A stretch of 64,000 nt of DNA, taken from contig JBAMJV010003840.1 in the NCBI GenBank assembly GCA_037951105.1, positions 1-64,000 on the forward strand. The letters run 5' to 3'. This document shows positions 20,778 through 31,458 of this stretch, in pieces. Each line of letters starts with the position of its first letter. Within the stretch, counting starts at the first letter, position 1. Position numbers and translations under genes: made by a program. The notes under the pieces were generated by a model that made no database searches, was not told where the DNA came from, and was given only the letters and a program-made list of their open reading frames with translations. Origin of the DNA: Echinarachnius parma. Taxonomy: Eukaryota; Echinodermata; Echinoidea; Clypeasteroida; Echinarachniidae.

Positions 20778-21168
20778 AGTGCTGTAGTGAAACGGTTATC
20801 TGTTCAGTGACCGAACATTCGGATGGTTATCATTTTAAATTTCAGGTTGGTGCTGTGAATATTAAAGTATAAGATGTCCCAATAATATTTATCAGATATA
20901 TGAGGTTTACTAGTGTAAATTTTGTTTCTATATCACTTAGATTTTATGGATAAAAATATATAAATAGCAGCTAGATTTCTACAATAAAAAGAAATAACAC
21001 AACACCTGCATCTTCATAATTATCTGAAAGTGTGCCGGGACATTAGTTTGCCTCGTTTGGAAGAGAACTATTCCTGACCTAGAGTAAACGGTTATCTGAC
21101 TGAACGGTTAACTGGTTTAACCATGAGGGTTACTGGTTTCGAAAATAACCGTTTCACTCTAGCACTGA
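20778..21168. mobile_element. MITE with AGTGCT...AAACGGTTAT ends, copy 1
   Basis: Inverted ends AGTGCTGTAGTGAAACGG and its imperfect reverse complement (CCGTTTCACTCTAGCACT) enclose about 390 bp without a gene. Related copies: about 34,260-34,512 (partial) and 58,512-58,855 (plus about 59,063-59,070 after a later insertion). The CAGTGCT-like end suggests hAT ancestry. Confidence 0.65.
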
Positions 21169-21183
21169 TTTAAAGCCTTTTAA

Positions 21184-21706
21184 AGGGATAGTTGAATTTT
21201 GGTATAGAGGGCGCTACACAAAATAATTTGGTGTGAGATAATGCAAAACCGAGCGTCAAATTCAAAGGAGCATACAATTTTAATGACAGAATAAACTTTA
21301 TTTGATCAAAATCGGTTCGGAAATGGCTAAAATATAAACATAACCATTTGTAATAATTGTGGGACCCCCACAATTATTAGATAATTTGAACAAGCCGATA
21401 CAATTTTATTTTAGATGCTTCATCTTTTCCAAAATGTAAAAAAGAGGTTTTTAAATAGTTGTTGATTATCTCTCTAACTAATCACTATTTCAACAAAACC
21501 GATGAGTGTTTAGAGAGCGCCCTCTTGAGTTTTAACGGCTCTTTTTTTGTATTATAACAGACTTCTTACTCATTTGTACTTTGTTCTTCCTTTCAAGCAT
21601 GGTGCAGTTATAACTATTAGTTTGTAATGTAATGGTGCAGGTTTTGGTTACTAACATTCAGTTTGACCAAAATTGTACTCTCTTTACAAAAAACTCAACT
21701 ATCCCT
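21184..21706. mobile_element. TTAA-flanked MITE, 523 bp, type copy
   Basis: The element runs from AGGGATAGTTGAAT to CAACTATCCCT with exact TTAA on both sides. The sister block at about 59,084 has a single TTAA at the homologous site (aaagccatttaactttatcg), so this is a clean insertion with a 4-bp duplication. A weak hairpin (gtgggacccccacaattat) lies near 21,360. No coding frame. Confidence 0.88.
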
Positions 21707-21710
21707 TTAA

Positions 21711-22057
21711 GTATATCGAACCCAAATCAAAATAAATCCGCACAAAATCAGAGAGTAATATAGCAAGTCAAACAATGATAAAGACGGATTTCCTTAATCC
21801 ATATGCATACATTGGGATTAACAAAAGTCTTTCACTGAAATTAAACCCATGATTATCAAACTTCCCTTGAAAAGTTATATATCAAAATTCATTGATATAA
21901 ACCAATATTACCCAGACTCTCCAAATTAATTTACAAGAGTGTATCAAAATACAAAAACAACCTCAAACTAAATATTAGCATACCACAACCAATTGCATTA
22001 TGCATACAAATTCATAGAAAAATATTTAAACAGGACAGAAATAATAAGAATTTCATG
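21711..22057. repeat. Duplicated block between MITE and SINE
   Basis: This matches about 35,505-35,867 and 59,085-59,400/59,820-59,849, with shared segments such as agtcaaacaatgataaagac and aacttcccttgaaa. No gene. Confidence 0.7.
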
Positions 22058-22440
22058 TTTGATTTATATAGCGCCTATTATAAAATGATCTCTAGGTGTT
22101 TGTCACAATATGGTGTGGCAAGATTGGTAGAGCTCGTGCTTTCCAATCGTAAGATTCCGAGTTCGAACCCTACCCACCGCGTTTGTCCTTCAGCAAGACA
22201 ATTTATCCACAATTGCTGCTCTCTACCCAGGTATATAAACGGGACCCGGTAGGAGGTGAAAGCCTTTATGTGAACGATCTTCTCAATGCCCACGAGCCGC
22301 TTGGAAGGAATGCTAACCCAGGGTGTAGAGATGTTGCACACAATGTGTGCTGGTTTGCATTGTATCCTATGACTAGGGTAATAATGGTATAAAGCGCTTA
22401 GAGATAATATTTTATCATTATTAGGCACTATATAAATTAA
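22058..22440 (+). mobile_element. tRNA-derived SINE with hairpin ends, copy A
   Basis: An internal RNA polymerase III promoter is visible: box A-like TGGCAAGATTGGTAGAGC and box B GAGTTCGAACCC, about 35 bp apart, as in tRNA-derived SINEs. Unusually, the outer ends are inverted copies (TTTATATAGCGCCTATTATA at the left; TAATAGGCGC-like and TATATAAA at the right), so the whole unit can fold on itself. The copies at 35,868-36,226 and 59,850-60,168 occupy homologous positions, so the insertion predates the segmental duplication. Confidence 0.75.
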
Positions 22441-23207
22441 ACCTATTAATATTATTGTTATTACTAAAATAAACTTACATCTTAAATTATTTACAATTAC
22501 AGGTAATTATATTTAAACACAAAGCTAGAAAACTAAACTACAAAAGCATTACACACATTAATTGAAAGCAAAAGCTTAAATATAATACAAACATCAGTTT
22601 GAATTGTCTACTGCAGATTACAATTTACACATTAAAGAACAGGGTTATCAGTGCAACTTTATAGAAAGTATTTATAACACAATAACTTATTTGAGAAACA
22701 TACATAAATAATACTTATTAAAAACAAGTCATCAAAGAAAGAGGGGATGTATTACATGAAAATTATAAGACAATGTGTGATACTTTTAATCATATCTTCA
22801 AAAATGTTGACTGATTTGCAACAGGTCAAGGTATCATTTTAAAGAAAATATGTTTGTGTTACAAAATGTAATACGATAAAGGGACCACCAGGCAAAGAAC
22901 ATCACATAATGCTATGTTTTGGTACTGTTGTGTGATATCAAATAGATGCCAAACAGTTTGCAAGTGGTTGTGTAATTCATAAACAATGCAATTAACTACC
23001 ATCACTATCGGAACCATTATGGCCTTATATATGGTTCCAAATGCGCCAAACTTTTTTTCAAGTGCGCCAATTCTGTTTAAGCGTTTCTGCATGTACACTC
23101 TTTATATACATGTACTGATAGTTACTAAATATCAACATGCATATTTGTTTCATATTGAATAAAGACATTTTCATACTCATTTGCATAAGTTTACATCTAA
23201 CAGTGCC
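22441..23207. repeat. Duplicated block 3' of the TRIM pseudogene
   Basis: This matches about 36,227-36,340, about 60,169-61,160 and part of 300-1290 (shared gctagaaaactaaactac and gtgcgccaattctgt). No gene. Confidence 0.65.
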
Positions 23208-23211
23208 TTAA

Positions 23212-23847
23212 AGGGACAGATCCACTTTTACAAAACGTCTGAACAGCTTTCAGTTGACGGATGGGGATCAATGTAACACGCAAAAAAAAAATCAGAGCGA
23301 ACAGCCCTCTAATTTGGATTCTACGAATGAAAAACGAATGCGTCCCTCCATTTAAACTATATATCGGTCAATAAAGGAGTTCAACTGATTTAGCATACTA
23401 TTACAACAATATAGTACTAATTCTCGTAAAGGTATTGTGAAGCCGACATTTGTTAACGTATGTCACGGAAAAAGATCTCAAAAAGAAAGAATATATAATT
23501 ACATGTAGTCAGTTTAAGCGAAGTTTGGGTATTTTGCTTGGTAAACGCTCACACATTAGTACTTATGCGCGGCTCACGTAGCTAGCGGGGGTCACGTAGG
23601 GGTCATGCATACCGATCTGGCACTCCGTGAAATCTATGTACGAACTTACTCACCGGCCAAAAATACGTATGTACATAATTAACCGACGTCCCTCAGTTTA
23701 TTCAGTTTTAGGTCTATAACTCCACGAAAAAGAGATTTCAAGCCCTAATTTTTTCAGGCATGCTATTAAATGACATTTCCTTTCATATTTATAAGACAAT
23801 AACCTCGCAACTTTTGAATTTTGGCTTGCAAAAGTGGATCTCTCCCT
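23212..23847. mobile_element. TTAA-flanked MITE, 636 bp
   Basis: The ends are AGGGACAGATCCACTTTT and AAAGTGGATCTCTCCCT, with TTAA at 23208-23211 and 23848-23851. No gene. The right TTAA is shared with the next MITE. Confidence 0.85.
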
Positions 23848-23851
23848 TTAA

Positions 23852-24411
23852 AGGGGTATTCCGGGCCTGATAAAACCATTCGTTATTTGAATAAGCAGAA
23901 TAAGAGGCATAATTGGTGAAAATTTGATCAAAATCGGACAAGAAACACAGGAGTTATACCTATTTGAACATCATGTAGTAATGAGCGATCGTTTCAAAAT
24001 TGCCGCCATATGCAACATCATTGACGAGCAACTCGCCATGGCTTTAGTACATGAAAATACACTTATTTCTCATTTTCGTTGCTAAAAATAAAATTTTCTC
24101 TGCTTGTTTTCACGAATTCATAGAAGAATATAGATGGGCCAACCTCTTTGGAATTTGTAAGCTCATAAATTTGCTTTGTTATTAAGAAAATTTAAATTTT
24201 GTACAATTTCCATGTAGAAGTCAAAATGGCTGCAGCTCGCAAGTGACGTCACGATCGATAGCAATTGCGAACGATACTAAAAATCGGAGCAAAGTTCATC
24301 CTGTCATAACTTTTGTATTGCTCAACCGTTTTGGCTCAGATTTTCGATCATGATTCTTCATATTCACTTCATTTTATAGCAAACATCACATTTCTGGGGT
24401 GGAATTCCTCT
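23852..24411. mobile_element. TTAA-flanked MITE, 560 bp, fused to the TRIM pseudogene
   Basis: The left end AGGGGTATTCC and right end GGAATTCCTCT are inverted, with TTAA on both sides (23848-23851 and 24412-24415). The right end abuts the truncated coding sequence of the TRIM pseudogene and supplies its premature stop. Confidence 0.8.
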
Positions 24412-24415
24412 TTAA

Positions 24416-25285
24416 TACCATTGCCGACTAGCTCAGATGAGCTTCGAATGCAAGAAATCAATTTGTCATCAGATTCTTTGATCTTCTCAAGTTGTGCAAT
24501 GTGAGTAGCCTTTTCTTTCTTGCACTGGTCGATGAGATCATTGCGCTGCCTCGTGAGATGCTTCACCGCTTTTTCATACGATTGGTTGATCTCAGCTATC
24601 CTCAGATCATGTTCACCCTCAACAATCGCTTTCGTTGAATTTACAAGCTCTGCGTGTGACTCAAGCTGCTCAATTTTAGTCGTAGCTTTGGTCTGAAGGG
24701 ACTCAATTTGCTTCTGGATCGTTTTCTTGTAGTCAGACACCTCTTCGATCTCGTGATCCGGTTTGCCATGGTCAATCACACGACATCTGAAGCAGATACA
24801 CGTTACACGACGTACAGACATACAACTTCTCTTCCTCTGGATGCTTTATGCAGAAACGCTTCACTTTGACCTTTCCTGCTATGACGTCATCCATGCAGAC
24901 CACATGATGTTTCTTAGTTATCTTGAACTTCCCATGAGCCACTGTGCAGGGGTCGCACATGTACTCATCACACTGTGGGCAGTATTGTACCGCAGGAGAT
25001 TTAGCTTCAGGCTAGTCATATGCAGTTGGCAGATGTTAATTCCTCGACCAAAGATTTAATAAAAAAGATGGTTGGCAGTTTAGAAATGTCTCCATTGACG
25101 ACTTTGGTCCTCTTGCGACAAATCGGACAAGAGAGCTGGTTTTGTTGGGAATAATTTTCATAGAGATGGTCTAAACATTTCTTACAGAAAATGTCGCCGC
25201 AATGTAAGGTTTTAGGTTCGCTGAAATACTCGAAACAAAGACGGCATGTCAGAATCTGAGCAATGCGATTATCTTCACTCGCCAT
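24416..25285 (-). pseudogene. Truncated, frameshifted TRIM gene
   Basis: This is a relative of the 5503-7341 gene. RING (complete C3HC4 set after the MASEDN start at 25285), B-box remnants and most of the coiled coil remain. A break near 25,005 introduces a stop between RING and B-box 1. A 2-bp deletion near 24,799, seen by comparison with the intact gene, shifts the frame inside B-box 2. The sequence ends in the coiled coil at the MITE boundary, and the propeller is absent on the far side of the MITEs, so it was deleted rather than merely split. The 3' splice site before the ATG survives. Confidence 0.88.
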
Positions 25286-25756
25286 GACTCTGTAGGTAAG
25301 AAACATACATATTGTAAGATAGGGGTTATGAGTGTTGATTGACTGCTGCTAGATCATAATTTGTATTCTTTTTAGAATACAGGGTGCACATCAATTGAAA
25401 TGTAGGTGAAATTAATTTATCACAGTTTGTAAACAGTTTCACACCATATGTACTTTTGTTATCAGTATGTATAATGCTACTTTGCATTTGGATATCTTAA
25501 CACCACATGTGAAATACTTGTGACATGCATGTGACATAGGTACTTGTCTGTATATATAATTACTTTTTATAGTTACTTTTTATTCACACCAATAGAAACA
25601 ACACATTCAGCTAAAGAGAAATATTTTTATATTTTAACAAAATCCCTTACAATTGAATGTATCATGCCATTAAGAGGTTGGTTTAGTTTGCCTGACCTTA
25701 TATTAAAAATAAAATAAAAAATGTTGATATTGGTTTCCATTTCTAAATTCACAACT
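25286..25756. repeat. Duplicated TRIM 5'-flank block
   Basis: About 25,345-25,430 matches 39,840-39,920 (agaatacagggtgcacatca), and about 25,610-25,756 matches 44,450-44,715 (aaaatcccttac, ttcacaactata). No gene. It should include the ancestral TRIM promoter region. Confidence 0.65.
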
Positions 25757-25770
25757 ATAAAAATGGTTCC

Positions 25771-26025
25771 ATGCTCCGCCGACATTTGCCTCCGAAAAAT
25801 GCGACAAATGCTCCGCGATATTTGCTCCGCCGACAAATGCTCCGCCGACAAATGCTCCGCCGACATTTGCTCCGCCGACATTTGCTCCGCCGACAATTGC
25901 TCCGCCGACAAATGCTCCGCCGACATTTGCTCCGCCGACAAATGCTCCGAAGTTGCGACATTTGCTCCGCCGACAATTGCTCCGCCGACATTTGCTCCAC
26001 CGCCAAATGCTCCGCAGACAAATGC
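25771..26025 (+). repeat. 15-bp minisatellite, left arm of TU-like copy 1
   Basis: About 17 units of TCCGCCGACAWWTGC, where WW is AA, TT or AT. Variant units (tccgaaaaatgc, tccgcgatatttgc, tccgaagttgcgacatttgc) occur at set positions. All six frames are open because 15 is a multiple of three and the unit has no stop in any frame. Confidence 0.95.
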
Positions 26026-27213
26026 CCAAATAAGTAGATGTTTTTTTGTCAAAAAAATATTTTTAAAATGCTTGCCCTTTTTCAAAAATTTTCAAAATCA
26101 TTTTTGGAATAGTTGTTGATGATCTCTCTATCTAATCATCATTCCAATAAAACACCACAAGCATAATTTTGTATGAAAATGGTTGAAACCAATGCCCTTT
26201 TAGAAAAGCGCCCTCTTGTGTTTAAATGGCTCTTTTTGAATGATAACAGGCGTTTTACTAAGTCGTTTGTAATTTTGTATACCTTTCGAGCATGGTGGAG
26301 TTATAACCATTAGTTTATCAACTGTCCAGGGTTGGTTACTAAAGTTCAGCCTTACCAAAACTGTACTACCCCTTTAAATAAAGATCACATCGTCTAGAAG
26401 ACACATATTACTATAGCAATAAAATTTATCACATATTGCTTATTATGAAATATGATGTCATAGTCACTAAAGGGGTGAAGTGTCCATCTTACCTCACTGT
26501 GGAGGTAGATTATTGAATTTCAATTTTCTGCAATCCTTCCATTTATAAGAATGCAAAATGCATTGGAAGTTTGTGCTTTTCTGTTGGACAATAAGGCAGC
26601 CTTAATCGTTTACGAGGTGGGGGGGGGGGGGGCGTTTAGAAGTGTCACAAATTGGGCCCTCGTTGTTCAGTGAACGATGAACAAATCTAAAACAAAATTG
26701 GAACTCCGAAAATTTAACAGTGGGTGAAAATAACGTTCTTTGAATTTTGATGAAACGTGGATAAATTTTGAACTCATGCGGAACAATTTCTTGATTCATA
26801 AAGAGTCTGAGTAATACAAATGCAGTGATTATAAAGACTTTTCTTTTTTCTAATCATGATCGATCTAACAGTTAACACCAGAATCATGCCCTTCGCTTGA
26901 TGATTGCTTGGAACAGTATACTATTCATCACAGCATTTTCGGATACTATGAGGTTCCGTGGTTCGACTCCAGTCGAACCGCAATGTAACATCAAAAACTA
27001 AAGCCAGTGTTGTTGTGTGTTATTGCGCCTCCCCTTCTGCTACTAGATGCAGGCTGCAGGGTCACGCATCCTTACAACACTGGGCTTGACTGCCCCCCCC
27101 CCCCACCCTGTATAAAGAAACGTGAAACAAACAATCCAGCCAATAAAATATTTGAATGAATCGATGGTTACTGAATCGATTGTACTCCAATTTCACAAGA
27201 GATTCGCATAACA

Positions 27214-27221
27214 TATAAAAG
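27214..27221 (+). promoter_or_regulatory. Candidate TATA box inside TU-like copy 1
   Basis: TATAAAAG lies about 60 bp before the right array and points into it. The sequence around it is preserved in copy 2 (31017-31024). Transcription from here would cross the right arm. Only the motif and its conservation support this. Confidence 0.35.
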
Positions 27222-27279
27222 CGCACTTCATACCAAAGGTACTTGAGAATTCATTCAAGAGAATTCAGCGGAGTAAATG

Positions 27280-27700
27280 TCGGTGGAACAATTGTCGGCT
27301 AAGCAATTGTCGCATATTCGAAGCATTTTCGGCGGAGCAATTGTCGCATCTTCGGAGCATTTGTCGGCGGAGTAATTGTCGGCGGAGCAAATGTCGGCGG
27401 AGCAATTGTCGGCGGAGCAAATGTCGGCGGAGCAATTGTCGCACCTTCGGAGCATTTGTCGGCGGAGCAAATGTCGGCGGAGCATTTGTCGGCGGAGCAA
27501 ATGTCGGCGGAGCATTTGTCGGCGGAGCATTTGTCGGCGGAGCAAATGTCGGCGGAGCATTTGTCGGCGGAGCAAATGTCGGCGGAGCATTTGTCGGCGG
27601 AGCAATTGTCGTCGGAGCAAATATCGCGGAGCATTTGTCGCGGAGCATTTGTCGCATTTTTCGGAGCAATTGTCGGCGGAGCATATGTCGGCGGAGCATA
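27280..27700 (-). repeat. 15-bp minisatellite, right arm of TU-like copy 1
   Basis: About 27 units in the orientation opposite to the left arm. WW takes all four states (AA, TT, AT and, in the last two units, TA). Reading inward from the end, the variant order TA, TA, AT, AAAAA-unit, AA, AA, TATTT-unit closely follows that of the left arm of copy 2. Inner units are more decayed. Confidence 0.95.
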
Positions 27701-27741
27701 TGTCGTGTCACCATAAAAACGTTTTCGAAAAAAAATACACC

Positions 27742-28328
27742 GGCGCTAATGTGCTTTCGTACTCCCTTTTTTTTTTCGTACCCCTTTTTTTCTTCTTTTT
27801 TCCAACGCTTTATTTGTCTTTAAACTCAACTAAATTAGTTCGTATAACTCACTGCACTTTGTCCCTATCAATCGGTGGTCTGTTGAAATATTTTGGTCAA
27901 CATTTAAGCCCTTTTTTGGAGACTTTAATCGATGGCTTTGAAAGCGTCGCGGCACCAGCTTCGCGGTCAGCTATGGATGTAACCGGTACGGGGCGCGCGA
28001 GCACGTACCACACGTTCAAGTCACCGGCTAGCTAATGGCATAGCTGCTCGTGAAGTCCCGCTATTTCGATTGTTGCGACCACGAACTCGCGAAGCTGGTG
28101 CCGCGACGCTTTCAAAGCCATCGATTAAAGTCTCCAAAAAATGGCTTAAATGTTGACCAAAATATTTCAACAGACCACCGATTGATAAGGACAAAGTGCA
28201 GTGAGTTATACGAACTAATTTAGTTGAGTTTAAAGACAAATAAAGCGTTGGAAAAAAGAAGAAAAAAAGGGGTACAAAAAAAGAAAAGAAAAGAAGTAAA
28301 AAAAGGAGTACGAAACCACATTAGCGCC
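27742..28328. mobile_element. Palindromic foldback MITE, about 590 bp
   Basis: Arms 27742-27965 and 28088-28328 are near-perfect inverted copies ending GGCGCTAATGTG / CACATTAGCGCC, around a loop of about 120 bp. No gene; the open frames in the arms mirror each other. It lies about 20 bp from the end of TU-like copy 1. The sister block near 44,740 has neither insertion. Confidence 0.85.
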
Positions 28329-29458
28329 AAAACGGCTATTCTTAATACTGGGGCAGAAATATCATAGTTCGCCTGTATTCTGAAATATAAAATGTTAATG
28401 TAGTTCCTTGACTATACGAGGTCATTGAATTAACGTAAACTCACATATTCCAAGCTTCCGTATTGAATAGAAAATCACTTGATCCTTCTTTCACATCCCA
28501 AACTTGCTAGTAGCTGCAATCGAGTCTTTAGTAATATTTGTCGGCATTATCGTGATATAGTCCCCACCTCGGTTACCACACTGTCTGCACTCCATCGATG
28601 ATATGCTTATGCAAGCTGCAAGCACAGCGAAGATTCTATTCAGGCTATAGGTCACCAAGGAAACACTGCAAAGAGCGCCGTGCTAAAGGAGCACCATATT
28701 AGGAGGAGATTCGTTTATAATCGATTGTCAGACGACTGTCAGACGAAAGTATAATAACAACTAAACCGCTTTCACGAAGAGAGACGGCTGGAGTTCACTC
28801 TTGCGTGAAAGTACACTGATCGGACTAGTCCAATGCGACAAAGCGGGGGTGCAAGCGCTCGCTCTCGGAGGGAGGGTTTGTTTATGGAAACCCGCGCATC
28901 GTTTTGTGCGCTTTTAATTGTCATACAATTGATATCGTGATCGTAGGCTATTTATAAGAGTTTAATTATTGAATGTGTGTAATGCTTTTCATTTATGTTC
29001 GTTATACATGTCTTATGTTTTATTAAATGAAATCTGGGAGACATGTGCTAATACTGACTTCCCTCTAGTCGGAGTGCAATGGCCCATTCGGGTACACGTG
29101 GACTGTATACACAGTAGAACAATGAAGGCCAGTATTCAGTAAGATGAATAAAAAGTCTTCAGATAAATCACGTTAAATTGTTAATATCTGAATGTTCTCA
29201 CTAGCAAATTTCAAAATAAGCATCCAACATTATGGGTTATCATAAATATTGGTTTATTAGCCATACTAACAACTGCTACTTCTCCAAAATTGTGAATTAA
29301 TCCTTGTTCGAGAACATTCAGCCGTCCAGTTTTGGCGAAGATACAACACAATCAAGCGGTCTCCGAGAGTTTGAGCGCAACATACACACTCTGTACGCAC
29401 CGCGCGCGTTAATTGCACGTGTAGCTAATGACTGTTTTTTGTTCGTACGGGCGCACTC
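28329..29458. other. Duplicated block then unassigned sequence
   Basis: About 28,340-28,510 matches 44,765-44,965 (aatatcat, gttcgcctgtatt, tgaaatataaaatgtt). The rest, to 29,458, shows no counterpart in the window and no convincing gene. Confidence 0.5.
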
Positions 29459-29477
29459 GTCATGCGGGTTCCATGAC

Positions 29478-29803
29478 ATATGCTCCGCCGACATTGCTCC
29501 GCCGACATTTGCTCCGAAAAATGCGACAAATGCTCCGCGACAAATGCTCCGCGATATTTGCTCCGCCGACAAATGCTCCGCCGACATTTGCTCCGCCGAC
29601 AAATGCTCCGCCGACATTTGCTCCGCCGACAATTGCTCCACCGATAAATGCTCCGCCGACATTTGCTCCGCCGACATTTGCTCCGCCGACAAATGCTCCG
29701 AAGCTGCGATAATTGCTCCGCGACATTTGCTCCGCCGACAATTGCTCCGCGACAATTGCTCCGCCGACATTCGCTCCGCCGCCAAATGCTCCGCAGACCA
29801 ATG
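29478..29803 (+). repeat. 15-bp minisatellite, left arm of TU-like copy 2
   Basis: About 22 units of TCCGCCGACAWWTGC and 14-bp variants. The outermost unit has WW=TA, as at the right ends. Confidence 0.95.
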
Positions 29804-31016
29804 CCCAAATAATTAGATGATTTTTTTTTTCAAAAAAATATTTTTAAAATGCTTGCACTTTTTCAAAAATTTTCAAAATCATTTTTGGAATAGTTGTTGA
29901 TGATATCTCTATCTAATCATCATTCCAATAAAACACCACATGCATAATTTTGTATGAAAATGGTTGAAACCAATGCCTCTTTAGAAAAGCGCCCTCTTGT
30001 ATTTAAATGGCTCTTTTTTAATGATAACAGGCGTTTTACTAAGTCGTTTGTAATTTTGTATACCTTTCGAGCATGGTGGAGTTATAACCATTAGTTTATC
30101 AAGCAACTGTCCAGGGTTGGTTACTAAAGTTCAGCCTTATCAAAACTGTACTACCCCTTTAAATTAAGATCACATCGTCTAGAAGACAATCTATTCTTCA
30201 CATATTAACAATAAAATTGATCACATATTGCTTTTTATGGAATATGACGTCATAGTCACTAAAGGGGTGAAGTGTCCATCTTACCTCACTGTGGAGGTAA
30301 GAGGACCCCTCAATTCCTTAGATTATTGAATTTCAATTGTCTGCTACTTCCTGCCAATCCTTCCGTTTAATGCAAAATGCATTGGAAGTGTGTGCTTTTC
30401 TGTTGGACAATAAGGCAGCCTTAATCGTTTACGGGTGGGGGGGGGGGGGGGGGGGGGGGCGTTTAGAAATGTCACAAATTGGGCCCTCGTTGTTCAGTGA
30501 ACGATGAACAAATCTAAACAAAATTGGAACTCCGAAAATTTAACCGTGGGTGAAAATAACGTTCTTTGAATTTTGATAAAACGTGGATAAATTTTGAACT
30601 CATGCGGAACAATTTCTTGATTCATAAAGAGTCTGAGTAATACAAATGCAGTGATTTTTTTTTGCAGACTTTTTTTCCTATTCATGATCGATCTTAACAC
30701 CAGTATCATGCATGCCCTTCGCTTGATGATTGCTTGGAACAGTATACTATTCATCACAGCATTTTCGGATACTATGAGGGTCCGTGGTTCGACTCCAGTC
30801 GAACCCCAATGTAACATCAAAAACTAAAGCCAGTGTTGTGTGTTATTACGCCTCCCCTTCTGCTACTAGATGCAGGCTGCAGGGTCACGCATCCTTACAA
30901 CACTGGGCTTGACTGCCCCCCCACCCTGTATAAAGAAACGTGAAACAAACAAACCAGCCAATAACATATTTTAATGAATCGATTGTACTCCAATTTAACA
31001 AGAGATTCGCATAACA

Positions 31017-31024
31017 TATAAAAG
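31017..31024 (+). promoter_or_regulatory. Candidate TATA box inside TU-like copy 2
   Basis: TATAAAAG in the same context as 27214-27221. The motif faces the right array. Confidence 0.35.
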
Positions 31025-31149
31025 CGCACTTCATACCAAAGGTACTTGAGAATTCATTCAAGAGTTTAATCTTCAGCGGAGTAAATGTCGGTGGAACAAT
31101 TATGGTTGAGGTATGTTGTTTTTGGACCATTTGAAGTACTGTCATCTTC

Positions 31150-31440
31150 AGAGCATATATTTCTGCGGAGCAATTGTCACCGGAGCAAATGTCGTATCTT
31201 CGGAGCATTTGTCGGCGGAGCAATTGTCGGCGGAGCAAATGTCGGCGGAGCATTTGACGGCGGAGCAAATGTCGGCGGAGCATTTGTCGGCGGAGCAAAT
31301 GTCGCTGGAGCATTTGTCGGCGGAGCAAATGTCGGCGGAGCAATTGTCGTCGGAGCAAATATCGCGGAGCATTTGTCGCGGAGCATTTGTCGCATTTTTC
31401 GGAGCAATTGTCGGCGGAGCATATGTCGGCGGAGCATATG
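31150..31440 (-). repeat. 15-bp minisatellite, right arm of TU-like copy 2
   Basis: About 18 units, shorter than the right arm of copy 1. The outer block (TA, TA, AT, short variants) is identical in order to copy 1, whereas the inner part differs in unit number and order. Confidence 0.93.
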
Positions 31441-31458
31441 TCGTGTCACCGTCATGCG

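Larger units (their letters stand above)
25765..27712. mobile_element. TU-like foldback transposon, copy 1
   Basis: Element of 1948 bp bounded by 8-bp direct repeats, ATAAAAAT (25757-25764) and ATAAAAAC (27713-27720), one mismatch. It begins GGTTCCATG and ends CATATGTCGTGTCACC. Both ends are arrays of the 15-bp unit TCCGCCGACAWWTGC, inverted relative to each other (left 25,771-26,025; right about 27,280-27,700). The interior (26,030-27,270) has no gene, contains a piece of the TTAA-MITE family and is shared with copy 2. The sister block at about 44,712 lacks the insertion. Structure and 8-bp duplication match the TU elements described from sea urchin, as I recall them. A transposase must act in trans. 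Confidence 0.88.
29467..31450. mobile_element. TU-like foldback transposon, copy 2
   Basis: Element of 1984 bp with a perfect 8-bp target duplication, GTCATGCG, at 29459-29466 and 31451-31458. It begins GGTTCCATGACATATG and ends CATATGTCGTGTCACC. The 15-bp arrays lie at about 29,478-29,803 and 31,150-31,440 in inverted orientation. The interior matches copy 1 almost base for base, with small indels. No transposase. Confidence 0.92.

Noticed and set aside
26100..26380. Independent TTAA MITE nested in TU-like copy 1
   Set aside because: Similarity to the TTAA family's right half is clear, but the same segment is in both TU-like copies and lacks its own left end, so it is treated as part of the interior.
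25771..31440. Long open frames such as SAEQ/SAEH or SADKC/SADIC repeats as real proteins
   Set aside because: A 15-bp unit lacking stops in all six frames gives such frames on both strands; there is no start context, conservation or domain.
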